A stretch of 64,000 bases of DNA from Chitinophagaceae bacterium (lineage in GTDB: Bacteria; Bacteroidota; Bacteroidia; Chitinophagales; Chitinophagaceae). Under the pieces are notes generated by a model that ran no database searches, had not been told where the DNA came from, and saw only the letters and a list, made by a program, of their open reading frames with translations. A program made the position numbers and the translations under genes. Every line of letters begins with the position of its first letter. Positions within the stretch are counted from its first letter, which is position 1. The stretch covers positions 1 through 64,000 of the forward strand of contig CANLAE010000002.1 in the NCBI GenBank assembly GCA_947488765.1. Direction: 5' to 3'. Of the stretch, positions 18,007 through 26,821 are shown piece after piece.

Positions 18007-18909
18007 TTAAAACTTGTAAGTAACTCCTTCAATTGCCAAATCTGTATTGTAAAAAACGGATTTTGTTTCAGCTAAAAATTCGTCTAAATGCTCGTATTTA
18101 CTGCTGAAATGTCCAATCAATAATTTGCCCACTCCTGCTTTTTTAGCAATTTCACCGGCCTGTATAGTTGTACTATGAAACCTTGTCATTGCTCTTTCTT
18201 CTAAGTCTTTCAAGTAGGTTGTTTCATGGTATAATAACGATACATTTTTTACTTTCTCTACTAATCGTTCATCAAACAAAGTATCTGCCGCATAAGCATA
18301 ACTTAATGGGGCTGTATTCGGAGTTGTTACTGTTTCATTCTTAATCAATACGCCTTCTTTTGTTTCGTAATCAGCACCATTTTTTAATTGATCATAATAA
18401 GCAACAGGAATTTCAAAAGCAACCGCTTGGTCTCTATTAATTTTACGAGGTTGTTTTTTTTCTCTGATAATAAAACCCCAACATGGAATACGATGAAAGG
18501 TTTTAAAACTTGTGACTGAAAAATTTTGATGATCCACAATAATTCCTTCTTCTGTCAAAGGATGAAAATGCAACTCATAAGGCAAAGTTGTATCGGCAAC
18601 TTTCAATTGCATCTGAATAATTTCATGTAATAATGGAGGTGCAAACAAATGCAATTATGCCTCTCTTCGCATTAATCCCATACTCGTCAAAATGCACATC
18701 AATCCAAAATAATGATCACCATGCAAATGAGAAATAAAAATATGGTTGATTTTATTGTGGCGAACTTTATAATTCATCATTTGCATTTGCGTTCCTTCGC
18801 CGCAATCAATGAGAAATGCATGATTGTTGAGTGTAACCAACTGTGCAGTAGGATGCCTGTTATACGCAGGTATTGCAGAATTATTGCCCAAAATAGTTAC
18901 ACCAAACAT
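18007..18909 (-). pseudogene. rnz: Ribonuclease Z gene interrupted by an in-frame TAA
   Basis: RNase Z trims the 3' ends of tRNA precursors. Residues 1-84 (18909 to 18658) give the N-terminus with TILGNNSAIPAYNRHPTAQ, LIDCGEGTQMQM and the zinc motif SHLHGDHYFGL. They end at TAA (18657-18655). The same frame continues without a break from 18654 with LHLFAPPLLHEIIQMQLK, through FKTFHRIPCWGF and SLLYHETTYL, to GVGKLLIGHFSSKY. The two parts together are 299 residues plus one stop, the length of a whole RNase Z, and nothing else is missing. It is either a nonsense mutation, a base-call error, or read-through. The downstream half has only a TTG in reach as a start. Confidence 0.85.
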
Positions 18910-18956
18910 ATAAAAAAGGTAAGTAGTAGTTTACAATATAAATGTAAGCAAAAGAA

Positions 18957-20285
18957 TTAAGCAATATCTGTTGCCCATTTATCCCTGTCATCCGGACTAA
19001 ATTTCCATGGAGCAAAATTATTTTCAATATTGCTGAAAGTGCTGTTCCATTCTTGAGGGGCATTGCTTTCCTCCATAATCAAACTTCTTCTTAACTCCAC
19101 AATTATTTCAAGTGGTGAAATGCTTACGGGACAAGCCTCTACACAAGCATTGCAAGTAGTACAAGCCCTTAGTTCTTCTACTGAAATATAATCATGCAAC
19201 AAACTTTTACCATCATCCACAAACTGCTTGTTGGTATTGATATTTTTTCCAACTGTTTCCAATCGGTCACGTGTTTTCATCATGATGCTGCGAGGGCTTA
19301 ATAATTTGCCGGTGATATTAGCCGGACATGCACTACTGCATCTACCGCATTCTGTGCAACTATAAGCATCTAATAAATTTTTCCAGCTTAAATCAAATAC
19401 ATCTTTAGCACCAAAACTAGTTGGAGCAGCAGCATCAGCCGGAGCAGTCTCCGGTTGCATCGCATACAAAACTTCATTTTGTACACTCACCATATTTTTA
19501 ATAGTTCCCTGTGGATGTAATCTTGCATAATATGAATTTGGAAATGCAAGTATGATGTGTAAATGTTTGCTGTAAGGCAAATAATTTAAAAAAGCCAAAA
19601 TACCAACAATGTGCAACCACCAACAAGCTCGTTCAATTATTATTAAAGTCTGATTATTAAAGCCGTTTAATAATGGATGTAACATTGAAGAAAAAACAAA
19701 ATTGCCTGTGCTGTGTGCTGCATATTGTCCTTCGCCACGTAATTGTAACAATGTATCAGATGCATTCATGATGAGAAACAAACTCATTAAGATAATTTCA
19801 ATAATTAAAATATAATTCGCATCAGATTTAGGCCAACCATTTAAATCTTTACTTACAAAACGTTTTAGTTTAATAATATTTCTTCTTGATAAAAAAACAA
19901 TACAAACAAGCAATACGCCAAATGCAAGAAATTCGAAAAAATTAATTAGGAAACTGTATAAACCTTTCGGGATAAGAGTTGCAAATAATCGGTGTTGTCC
20001 AAATAAACCATCCAAAACTATTTCCAGTACTTCAATATTAATAATGATAAAACCTAAATAAATAATTAAATGCATGACTGCTACCAATGGATTGGCAAAC
20101 ATTTTTCGTTGCCCTAATGCCAATAATATTAAATTTTTCCAGCGTTGTGGCTTATTGTCGCTGAAGTCTTCGTCTTTCCCCAATAAAATATTTCTTCTGA
20201 TTTCGTTGGCTTTTTTGGCAAACAAGAAAATAGCAACAAGAGTTATAATTAAAAAAATAATTTGAGGTAAAAATTGCATGACCAT
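18957..20285 (-). CDS. Membrane-bound (4Fe-4S) oxidoreductase subunit, heterodisulfide-reductase-like
   Basis: The 442-residue product has about five to six membrane helices in its first 235 residues, including the conserved histidines of a NarI-like haem domain (VMHLIIYLGF, WWLHIVGIL). This is followed by two ferredoxin-type clusters, CTECGRCSSACP near residue 308 and CTTCNACVEACP near 373. The family passes electrons between a cytosolic partner with CCG domains and the quinone pool; here that partner is probably the gene at 24067. ATG 20285 is used; ATG 20279 is an equal candidate. The rnz start lies 48 bp downstream on the same strand. Confidence 0.82.
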   Translation of the reverse strand: MVMQFLPQIIFLIITLVAIFLFAKKANEIRRNILLGKDEDFSDNKPQRWKNLILLALGQRKMFANPLVAVMHLIIYLGFIIINIEVLEIVLDGLFGQHRLFATLIPKGLYSFLINFFEFLAFGVLLVCIVFLSRRNIIKLKRFVSKDLNGWPKSDANYILIIEIILMSLFLIMNASDTLLQLRGEGQYAAHSTGNFVFSSMLHPLLNGFNNQTLIIIERACWWLHIVGILAFLNYLPYSKHLHIILAFPNSYYARLHPQGTIKNMVSVQNEVLYAMQPETAPADAAAPTSFGAKDVFDLSWKNLLDAYSCTECGRCSSACPANITGKLLSPRSIMMKTRDRLETVGKNINTNKQFVDDGKSLLHDYISVEELRACTTCNACVEACPVSISPLEIIVELRRSLIMEESNAPQEWNSTFSNIENNFAPWKFSPDDRDKWATDIA

Positions 20286-20442
20286 AAAAATTTTAAAGTA
20301 CTCGTATTTATTTACAGAAATTGATTCAAAGTAAATTTACTCAAAGATAAGTTGATAGGCAATCGGTAAAAAAAACTAATTCGAACTTTGATGCATTCAG
20401 ATTAATTTTTTTACATTTACTTTGATGAGCAATATTATAATT

Positions 20443-20943
20443 ATGAAAGTTAAAAATACCATTCTTACAAAAGAAGCTGCTGCAAGAAAATTAGAACGTC
20501 TTGCTTTAGAAGTTGCTGAACATTTAAATGGAGATGACAGCGAATTAATTATTATTGGCATTAAAAACAACGGATTGGTAATCGCAAATAACATTGCTGC
20601 ATTGGCAAAAAAATACATTGCAACGCAGATTCATGTAATCAGTGCAAGTTTGGATAAAAAAAATCCTTCAGAAGTTGATTTAAGCGAAAAGCTCAATTTT
20701 AACAATAAAAATATTTTGATTTGTGATGATGTTGCCAATAGCGGCAAAACATTAATGTATGCCTTAAAACCATTGCTGCATGCGCATCCTAAGAGAATTC
20801 AGATATTGGTTTTGGTAGAACGAATGCACAAACAATTTCCTATAAAACCAGATTATGTAGGATTAAGTGTTGCCACTACATTAGAGGAAAACATTCAGGT
20901 TGAAGTAATTGACGGAGAAGTTGAAGGAGCTTATTTGCAATAA
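20443..20943 (+). CDS. Phosphoribosyltransferase (PyrR-like)
   Basis: This is a type I PRTase of about 166 residues. The PRPP-binding loop NILICDDVANSGKTLMYAL (about 92-110) and the GIKNNGLVIANNIA hydroxyl-binding region match PyrR/uracil PRTase-like proteins. Without pyr genes alongside, the exact substrate is unknown. I use ATG 20443, since MKVKNTILTKEAAARKL corresponds to the usual start and a TACATTTA box lies about 25 bp upstream; ATG 20425 in the same frame is possible. It is convergent with the DUF2279 gene, with a 9-bp gap. Confidence 0.8.
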   Translation: MKVKNTILTKEAAARKLERLALEVAEHLNGDDSELIIIGIKNNGLVIANNIAALAKKYIATQIHVISASLDKKNPSEVDLSEKLNFNNKNILICDDVANSGKTLMYALKPLLHAHPKRIQILVLVERMHKQFPIKPDYVGLSVATTLEENIQVEVIDGEVEGAYLQ

Positions 20944-20952
20944 GTTTCGCAA

Positions 20953-22014
20953 CTAAAAATGAAGCCAGTTCCACTCTACTCCTTTTTTACTGAAGCCAAT
21001 ACTAGGCAATGGAAATTTGAATGAATTGAGCACAAAAAATGTAGCTTTCAGAAACTTACTCTTTGTTTTTATTTTAGTGAAATTAATATCAGGGGCAATA
21101 TACCATTGTCTGTATCGCTCTATATCGTACCTATTTATGTAGTTTCCTTCAGAATTTTTCCATCTGTTTTCTTCAGCGCCAAACATGCCTTCTGCACCAT
21201 AGCCAACAGCAACATTGAGCCATGCAGGTAAATTACTTTTAGGAAAAAATGATTTCAAATTTGCACTTAACCAATAGGTTTGTCCGTTGTAATCTTTAAT
21301 CATTCTATTCAAAATATTTTTACCGTACAAACTATCCGCACGGGTATTCAACATTGATTCGCCATAATCTTTGCGATGAAATGAAAACTTTAAATCAACA
21401 CGTTGTTCATCCCACAACAATTCCTGACTTACCAATAAACTACTTCCTAAAATATTGGCAGTAAAATCGCCCCAACTCCAACCCCACTCTGCGCTGAAGC
21501 CATCTAATGTTTCAATTACAGTTTGATATACTGCACCGCTTAAACCACCAATCCAGATGCGTTGTTTACGAGGAAGCCCGGCCCATTTCCACATTTCCAT
21601 ACTGCCTTTGCTTTCAATGTATGCGCCATACATATGTCCAACCTTATCTACCTGCAACCATTCTTTATTATCATTAAAAAAATGAAAACCCGATTGAGGA
21701 TAATCCTTATACCACGCAGAATAAAACCCGGCCATCGCCAACCCATAACCAGCAATATTTCCAGCTGTTACAAGTCGGATTCTATTTTTACTTTTTGGAT
21801 GAACTTCCTTAAAATAAAAAGGTGCAACCATCACTTGATGGATTACTTTAGATGTATCGTTTGTTTTTTTATTGTTGATATTGATATTTGTTATACTAGT
21901 ATCAACAATAGAATTTGAATTGCTTATATCATTCTGACAGAAACTTGAAATAGTTACATTTAGTAACAGAAGTAGTAAAAAACAGCACTGCAAACATTTT
22001 TTTGCGAACTTCAT
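20953..22014 (-). CDS. DUF2279 family exported protein
   Basis: The protein of about 353 residues begins with a strongly hydrophobic signal peptide (CLQCCFLLLLLLNVTIS, cleavage near SFCQ). The conserved core WLQVDKVGHMYGAYIESKG, IWIGGLSGAVYQTVIETLDG and GWSWGDFTANILGSSLL identifies DUF2279, a family of envelope proteins without an assigned activity. The second half, rich in aromatic residues, resembles beta-strands. Start ATG 22014 places the signal peptide at the N-terminus; the longer frame to 22062 does not look like an export signal. It is divergent from the phosphohexomutase gene, with repeat copy B between them. Confidence 0.75.
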   Translation of the reverse strand: MKFAKKCLQCCFLLLLLLNVTISSFCQNDISNSNSIVDTSITNININNKKTNDTSKVIHQVMVAPFYFKEVHPKSKNRIRLVTAGNIAGYGLAMAGFYSAWYKDYPQSGFHFFNDNKEWLQVDKVGHMYGAYIESKGSMEMWKWAGLPRKQRIWIGGLSGAVYQTVIETLDGFSAEWGWSWGDFTANILGSSLLVSQELLWDEQRVDLKFSFHRKDYGESMLNTRADSLYGKNILNRMIKDYNGQTYWLSANLKSFFPKSNLPAWLNVAVGYGAEGMFGAEENRWKNSEGNYINRYDIERYRQWYIAPDINFTKIKTKSKFLKATFFVLNSFKFPLPSIGFSKKGVEWNWLHF

Positions 22015-22146
22015 TACATGAAACTTATGATATGAATTTGTTTTGATTGGATACAACTGCAAATTAAATGATTAATTATTCTTAAAATTGCTTTTTAATA
22101 AAGTAATCGAATTTCAAATACATTAAAAGTTGACAATTGAGTTTCA

Positions 22147-22166
22147 GTAAAAGTGTGCGACGCAAC
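22147..22166 (+). repeat. Dispersed intergenic repeat, copy B
   Basis: GTAAAAGTGTGCGACGCAAC differs from the other three copies at one base (A for C at the fourth position). It lies between the divergent DUF2279 and phosphohexomutase genes, 51 bp before the latter. The downstream flank contains TGACCAAAGT followed by TTAAAG, which resembles the flank found on the opposite side of copy C. Confidence 0.8.
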
Positions 22167-22217
22167 AATTGATGACCAAAGTGTTAAAGTCGGTTTCATA
22201 AAAATAAATAATAAATT

Positions 22218-23945
22218 ATGGATAAAGCAATTGTAGAAAAAGCTAATGAGTGGTTGCAAGGCAATTATGATGAAGCAACGAAATTGGCAATTAGAACCAT
22301 GCAAGCAGAAAATGAAAAAGAACTAGCAGAGAGCTTTTATAGAAACTTAGAATTTGGTACGGGCGGTCTTCGTGGAATCATGGGCGTTGGAACAAACAGG
22401 ATGAATAAATATACTGTTGGAATGGCAACGCAAGGTTTTTCGAATTACTTAAAAAAAGTGTATGGCGGTGAAACAATAAGCGTTGCAATTGCACACGACT
22501 GCAGAAACAACAGTCGTTTTTTTGCAGAAACCACAGCCAATGTTTTTGCAGCAAATGGCATTAAAGTATTTTTATTTGAATCGCTGAGACCCACACCAGA
22601 GTTGAGTTTCGCTATCAGATACTTAGGATGTAAAGCCGGTGTAGTATGTACAGCCTCGCACAACCCCAAAGAGTACAATGGTTACAAAGCTTATTGGAAT
22701 GATGGCAGTCAATTGGTACCGCCACACGATAAAAATGTGATTAAAGAAGTAGATGCAATTGCGAGTGTGAATGATGTGCTGTGGACTGGCGGGGAGGCAA
22801 ATATTACGATGATTGGCAAAGATTTGGATGATGCCTACATGAATATGGTTAAAGGTTTGAGCATTTATCCGGAAGTAATTCAACAGCAACATGATTTAAA
22901 AATTGTTTACACACCAATACATGGAACGGGTATTACAATTGTTCCGGAAACATTGAAAAGATTTGGTTTTACCAATGTTACTATTGTAGAAGAACAAGCA
23001 ACTCCGGATGGTAATTTTCCAACGGTTGTTTATCCTAACCCTGAGGAAAGCGAAGCGATGAGCATGGGCTTGAAAAAAGCACAGGAAATTGATGCGGATA
23101 TTTTGTGCGGTACAGACCCTGATGCAGACAGAGTGGGCGTTGGCGTAAAAAATCACAAAGGTGAATGGATATTATTGAATGGCAATCAAACGGCAGTATT
23201 GGCTTTTGCATATATTATTGAAGCAAGAAAAAGCAAAGGTATTGCTCACGAAAATGACATGATTGTGAGTACGATTGTGACAACTGAAATGGTGAATGAA
23301 TTAACAAAAATAAATGATGTACACTGTTACAATGTTTTGACAGGTTTTAAATGGATTGCAGATTTAATCAGAGAAAAAGAAGGTAGCGAAAATTATGTGG
23401 TAGGTGGAGAAGAAAGTTTTGGATTAATGATTGGCAACCAAGTACGTGATAAAGATGCAGTGAGTGCTGTAGCATTATTGTGCGAAATGGCAGCTTTTGA
23501 AAAAGCGAAGGGCAAAACATTATTTGATAAAATGATTGAGTTGTATATCAAATATGGTTTTTACTATGAAACCCTTATCAGCATTACTAAAAAAGGCATG
23601 GATGGGCAAAAACAAATTGCTGATATGATGGAAGGATTCAGAAAAAATCCTCCAACAAATATTAATGGTAGTGAAGTAATAGAATTATTGGATTATGAAT
23701 TGCAGATTGGTAAAGATTTTGAGAGTGGTGACAGTTGGAAAATTGAATTACCAAAAAGCAATGTGTTGCAATTTGTAACAGAAGACGGCAGTAAAATTTC
23801 GGCAAGACCTAGCGGAACAGAACCTAAAATTAAATTTTATTTTAGTGTAAAAACGAAGTTAAAAAACAAGGAAGAATTTGATGTGAAATTTGCTGAACTG
23901 GAAAATAAAATTCAAGGAATCATTGATAGTATGGAATTGAAATAA
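22218..23945 (+). CDS. Phospho-sugar mutase (phosphoglucomutase/phosphomannomutase)
   Basis: The enzyme moves phosphate between C1 and C6 of hexoses, feeding glycogen and cell-wall sugar synthesis. The 575 residues show the family's four signatures: phosphoserine loop VCTASHNPKEYNGYKAYW, metal loop GTDPDADRVGVG, sugar loop GGEESFG, and phosphate loop RPSGTEPKIKFYF. Length and domain order match the long alpha-phosphohexomutase subgroup found in Firmicutes and Bacteroidetes. It is closed by its own terminator hairpin at 23968. Confidence 0.93.
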   Translation: MDKAIVEKANEWLQGNYDEATKLAIRTMQAENEKELAESFYRNLEFGTGGLRGIMGVGTNRMNKYTVGMATQGFSNYLKKVYGGETISVAIAHDCRNNSRFFAETTANVFAANGIKVFLFESLRPTPELSFAIRYLGCKAGVVCTASHNPKEYNGYKAYWNDGSQLVPPHDKNVIKEVDAIASVNDVLWTGGEANITMIGKDLDDAYMNMVKGLSIYPEVIQQQHDLKIVYTPIHGTGITIVPETLKRFGFTNVTIVEEQATPDGNFPTVVYPNPEESEAMSMGLKKAQEIDADILCGTDPDADRVGVGVKNHKGEWILLNGNQTAVLAFAYIIEARKSKGIAHENDMIVSTIVTTEMVNELTKINDVHCYNVLTGFKWIADLIREKEGSENYVVGGEESFGLMIGNQVRDKDAVSAVALLCEMAAFEKAKGKTLFDKMIELYIKYGFYYETLISITKKGMDGQKQIADMMEGFRKNPPTNINGSEVIELLDYELQIGKDFESGDSWKIELPKSNVLQFVTEDGSKISARPSGTEPKIKFYFSVKTKLKNKEEFDVKFAELENKIQGIIDSMELK

Positions 23946-23967
23946 TTGATTTTTTTTGATAAAATTG

Positions 23968-24006
23968 AATAAGCTGCTTTTTAAAATGAAGCAGCTTATT
24001 TTTTTA
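23968..24006 (+). terminator. Rho-independent terminator after the phosphohexomutase gene
   Basis: Ten-base arms AATAAGCTGC and GCAGCTTATT with a 13-base loop are followed by a T-run. Confidence 0.88.
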
Positions 24007-24066
24007 TTAGAGCTTATTATTCTTCCAATAAATTTTACCTTATTTTCGTAGAACAAACTGAATCTT

Positions 24067-24846
24067 ATGAAAGTTCCTTCAATGGCCGAAATGATGGCAG
24101 CAGGCGAAATGCCCGAGATTTTATTTTGGGTTGGTTGCGCCGGCAGTTTCGACCAACGTGCACAAAAAATTACCAAAGCCTTTGCAACTATACTAGATAA
24201 AGTAGGCATGAAGTTTGCCATTTTGGGTAAAGAAGAAGCTTGTACTGGAGAACCGGCAAGAAGAGCGGGGAATGAATTTTTATTTCAAATGATGGCTTAT
24301 CAAAATATTCAAATCCTGAACGGATATGGCATTAAAAAAATTGTAACAACTTGCCCCCATTGTTTTAATACACTTAAAAATGAATATCCTGAATTGGGCG
24401 GTAGCTATGAAGTAATTCATCATACCACTTTATTACAACAATTGATTGATGAGGGGAAAATAAAATTGAAAGAAGGGGGTGATTTTAAAGGTAAAAAAAT
24501 ATCTTACCACGATAGTTGTTATTTAGGCAGGGCAAATGATATTTATGAAGCACCACGCAAAGTTTTAGAAGCATTGGACGCAGAATTGGTTGAGATGAAA
24601 CGTTGCAGAAAAAATGGATTGTGTTGCGGAGCAGGCGGTGCACAAATGTTTAAAGAAGATGAACCCGGCGATAAAAGAATCAATATTGAGCGAACAGAAG
24701 AAGCATTGGCTACAGGCGCAAGTTTTATTGCATCTGCTTGTCCGTTTTGCAATACCATGATGATGGATGGTGTAAAAAACAAAGAAAAAGAAAACGATGT
24801 ACAAGTATTAGATGTTGCTGAGATGATAGCTGCATCGATGCTTTAA
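24067..24846 (+). CDS. CCG-domain (Fe-S)-binding protein, HdrB-like
   Basis: The 259-residue soluble protein has the duplicated cysteine-rich domain of heterodisulfide reductase B and glycolate oxidase GlcF. FWVGCAGSFDQR begins the first domain, ended by TTCPHCFNTLKNEY. SYHDSCYLGRANDIYEAPRKVL and the CCG motif NGLCCGAGGAQMF with ASACPFCNTMM form the second. Such proteins bind unusual Fe-S clusters and receive electrons from a membrane subunit like the one at 18957, which is normally a direct neighbour but here is 4 kb away on the other strand. A TATTTTCG box (24041-24048) precedes the start. Confidence 0.82.
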   Translation: MKVPSMAEMMAAGEMPEILFWVGCAGSFDQRAQKITKAFATILDKVGMKFAILGKEEACTGEPARRAGNEFLFQMMAYQNIQILNGYGIKKIVTTCPHCFNTLKNEYPELGGSYEVIHHTTLLQQLIDEGKIKLKEGGDFKGKKISYHDSCYLGRANDIYEAPRKVLEALDAELVEMKRCRKNGLCCGAGGAQMFKEDEPGDKRINIERTEEALATGASFIASACPFCNTMMMDGVKNKEKENDVQVLDVAEMIAASML

Positions 24847-24855
24847 AGGATTAGC

Positions 24856-25080
24856 ATGAAAAAAATATTAGAAAATTTTAATTTTAAAAGATACTTACTA
24901 CAAGCAATTGTTTTCTTTATTGTAAGCTTGATAATAAGTGTAATGATTGATGGCACTAAGAGCATCAACATTATGAACACACTTTTGAAATCCCTAATAT
25001 TCAGTTTTATAATGAGCTTATTTGCACGATCTAATAAAAAAATAAAAACTCAATCTAATCAATCAGATGAAAAACTTTAA
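24856..25080 (+). CDS. Small two-helix membrane protein, unknown
   Basis: I do not recognise this 74-residue protein. It has a basic N-terminus (NFNFKRYLL), two hydrophobic segments (about 15-32 and 41-58) separated by a short loop containing D33, and a polar charged tail. It begins 10 bp after the CCG gene and overlaps the next gene by 14 bp, so the three are probably cotranscribed. Overall design (NF-basic start, helix, Asp, helix, charged tail) is like that of the next protein. Confidence 0.6.
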   Translation: MKKILENFNFKRYLLQAIVFFIVSLIISVMIDGTKSINIMNTLLKSLIFSFIMSLFARSNKKIKTQSNQSDEKL

Positions 25081-25285
25081 CTGGAAAAAATTTATAACAG
25101 CAACACTAATATTCATACCAATTGCATTGGTGATTGATATTCTTTATGATAAACTTTTTAAAATAGTAGACCTTAAAGAAACATTTGCAATGAAGAATAT
25201 GTTCTTTAAAGTTGCAGCAGCATTAGTAGGTGCATACTTTTTTGCAACCTACAATGAAGAAGAAAAAGAGGAAGAAAAACAATAG
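25067..25285 (+). CDS. Small two-helix membrane protein, unknown (similar design to its neighbour)
   Basis: This unrecognised protein has 72 residues. The basic N-terminus NFNWKKFI is followed by a hydrophobic helix (about 10-25), an acidic loop with DILYDKLFK, a second helix (about 45-62) and an acidic tail ending EEEKEEEKQ. The start lies inside the end of the preceding gene (14-bp overlap, different frame), which suggests translational coupling. The two may be ancient paralogues, but the similarity is too short to prove by eye. Confidence 0.6.
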   Translation: MKNFNWKKFITATLIFIPIALVIDILYDKLFKIVDLKETFAMKNMFFKVAAALVGAYFFATYNEEEKEEEKQ

Positions 25286-25294
25286 CAAAAAATT

Positions 25295-25810
25295 ATGGAA
25301 CTTTCATTTGAGCATTTATTACCCGAACATTTTCATAGTAATTCAAAAGTTTGGATTTACCAAAGCAGCAGAATATTCTTAATATCCGAAGCATTGGAAT
25401 TAGAATCCTTGATGGAAGAATTTGTAGCCAACTGGAAAAGCCATGGCACGCCGGTAAAAGGTTATGCTAATTTATTTTTTGGGAGATTTATAATCATCAT
25501 TGCTGATGAAACTGCAACAAAAGTAAGTGGCTGTAGTACAGACAGCAGTGTTCATTTCATTCAATCTGTTGAACAAAAATTTAAGGTGAATTTGTTTGAC
25601 CGACAAACACTTGCATTTGTAATAAAAGACAAAATCGAATTTCTGCCTTTAGCACAATTAAATTATGCTGTTGAAAATAATTTCATCAACTCCGAGACTA
25701 TTTATTTCAACAATCTTGTTACGACCAAATCTGATTTGATGAACAAATGGATTGTTCCTGCAAAAGCCACATGGCTTGCTACAAAAATCAATCAAGCAAG
25801 TACAATATAA
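25295..25810 (+). CDS. Conserved Bacteroidetes protein of unknown function
   Basis: This 171-residue protein has no signal peptide or membrane segment. Visible landmarks are HFHSNSKVWIYQSSRIF, a central GRFIIIIADE and the sequence SGCSTDSSVHF. It resembles a widespread Bacteroidetes family sometimes labelled ABC transporter ATPase, but no Walker A motif or ABC signature is present, so that label is not supported here. It begins 9 bp after the small membrane protein and may be the last gene of that operon. It is convergent with the next gene, 9 bp apart. Confidence 0.65.
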   Translation: MELSFEHLLPEHFHSNSKVWIYQSSRIFLISEALELESLMEEFVANWKSHGTPVKGYANLFFGRFIIIIADETATKVSGCSTDSSVHFIQSVEQKFKVNLFDRQTLAFVIKDKIEFLPLAQLNYAVENNFINSETIYFNNLVTTKSDLMNKWIVPAKATWLATKINQASTI

Positions 25811-25819
25811 TTTTTGAAA

Positions 25820-26821
25820 TTATTTACTTTTTTGTATCATAAACACACAAGGCACCGGACGCTGACCTTCTTTGTCGCTTGGACCAATCGTTTGCTTTCC
25901 ATTAATCAATAAACAACTGCTTCCACCACCATCTAAATTAAGTGCTTCAATACAGCCTAAATCTTTAAATATTTGTGCTTCCTGTACAAGTGTTGCTCCT
26001 TCTGCTTTTGCAAGAAATCTGCCTTGTATTACAACCATGATCAATTGCCCATCATTTGTGTAACCCATTGCAGTTCGGGGATGTTTATCTGTTAATCCTG
26101 TTTTGCTGCTGAATTTTATTTCTTCTTTATTGGTAATTTGTATAGAACCATTTTTTAATAATACCGGACCGCCACCAACTGCTGTTTGCATTTTCCATTT
26201 GTACAAATTATTGGAAGATGTAATTGTTTTATAAGAAAGATTTGGAATAGAATCTTTGAAATTTTTTATAACAGTATTACTAGCAAAAGCATATTTCTTT
26301 GATGAATCGGTATACAGCCAAGCAATAGATGCATTTCTATTTTTATCAATGCCCAAAGCACTTCCAAGGGAATGATAATAAGTTAAAGTATCTTTTCCTT
26401 TACCTGCAATTGAATGAACATTGAAACCAACAAGCTTACCATTTTTAATGGCAGCACTAACATTGGTGTTGTTCTTAAATTCAAAAAAAGTACAATTCAT
26501 TACTAGTAATGGTTGATTGTTTTTTTTGAAATATTGTGTAGGAGTAAATCTTCTGTATAAAGTAGTGTCAATGGTAAAAAGCAATTCTTTATCCTTCAAA
26601 GGAGCACTTACATAGTAAGCAATATTAGGTTTGCCTTCCAGGCTGTCGTTCGTAAAAAAAACATGCACATTATCTGGTAATGGTTGAAATAAAGAGTCAA
26701 CATTTTTCCATTTTAATTGCGCAAACAAACTGCATGGAAATATTACAATAATTAAAACCCATAAACAACATTTTTTAATTTCAAAAGCAGTTTTTTGATT
26801 GTATTTAAAATGTTTACCCAT
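25820..26821 (-). CDS. Phosphodiester glycosidase (NAGPA-like) family protein, exported
   Basis: NAGPA-domain proteins hydrolyse sugar phosphodiesters. The 333-residue protein carries an N-terminal signal ([12 protein letters not shown]), then the family landmarks [50 protein letters not shown] and the hallmark [17 protein letters not shown]. The substrate is not predictable. Its ATG sits inside the end of lipA (8-bp overlap), so translation is probably coupled to lipA although no functional link is obvious. Confidence 0.8.
   Translation of the reverse strand: MGKHFKYNQKTAFEIKKCCLWVLIIVIFPCSLFAQLKWKNVDSLFQPLPDNVHVFFTNDSLEGKPNIAYYVSAPLKDKELLFTIDTTLYRRFTPTQYFKKNNQPLLVMNCTFFEFKNNTNVSAAIKNGKLVGFNVHSIAGKGKDTLTYYHSLGSALGIDKNRNASIAWLYTDSSKKYAFASNTVIKNFKDSIPNLSYKTITSSNNLYKWKMQTAVGGGPVLLKNGSIQITNKEEIKFSSKTGLTDKHPRTAMGYTNDGQLIMVVIQGRFLAKAEGATLVQEAQIFKDLGCIEALNLDGGGSSCLLINGKQTIGPSDKEGQRPVPCVFMIQKSK

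Noticed and set aside
18655-18657. Reassignment of TAA to an amino acid, to explain the break in rnz
   Set aside because: Many intact genes in the window end at TAA where their families end, so TAA is a normal stop here.
22095-22304. 69-residue minus-strand frame covering repeat copy B
   Set aside because: It overlaps the start of the phosphohexomutase gene, has no recognisable protein features, and is best explained as a shadow frame.
25295-25810. ABC transporter ATPase, a label often given to this family
   Set aside because: No Walker A, signature or Walker B motif is present in the 171 residues.
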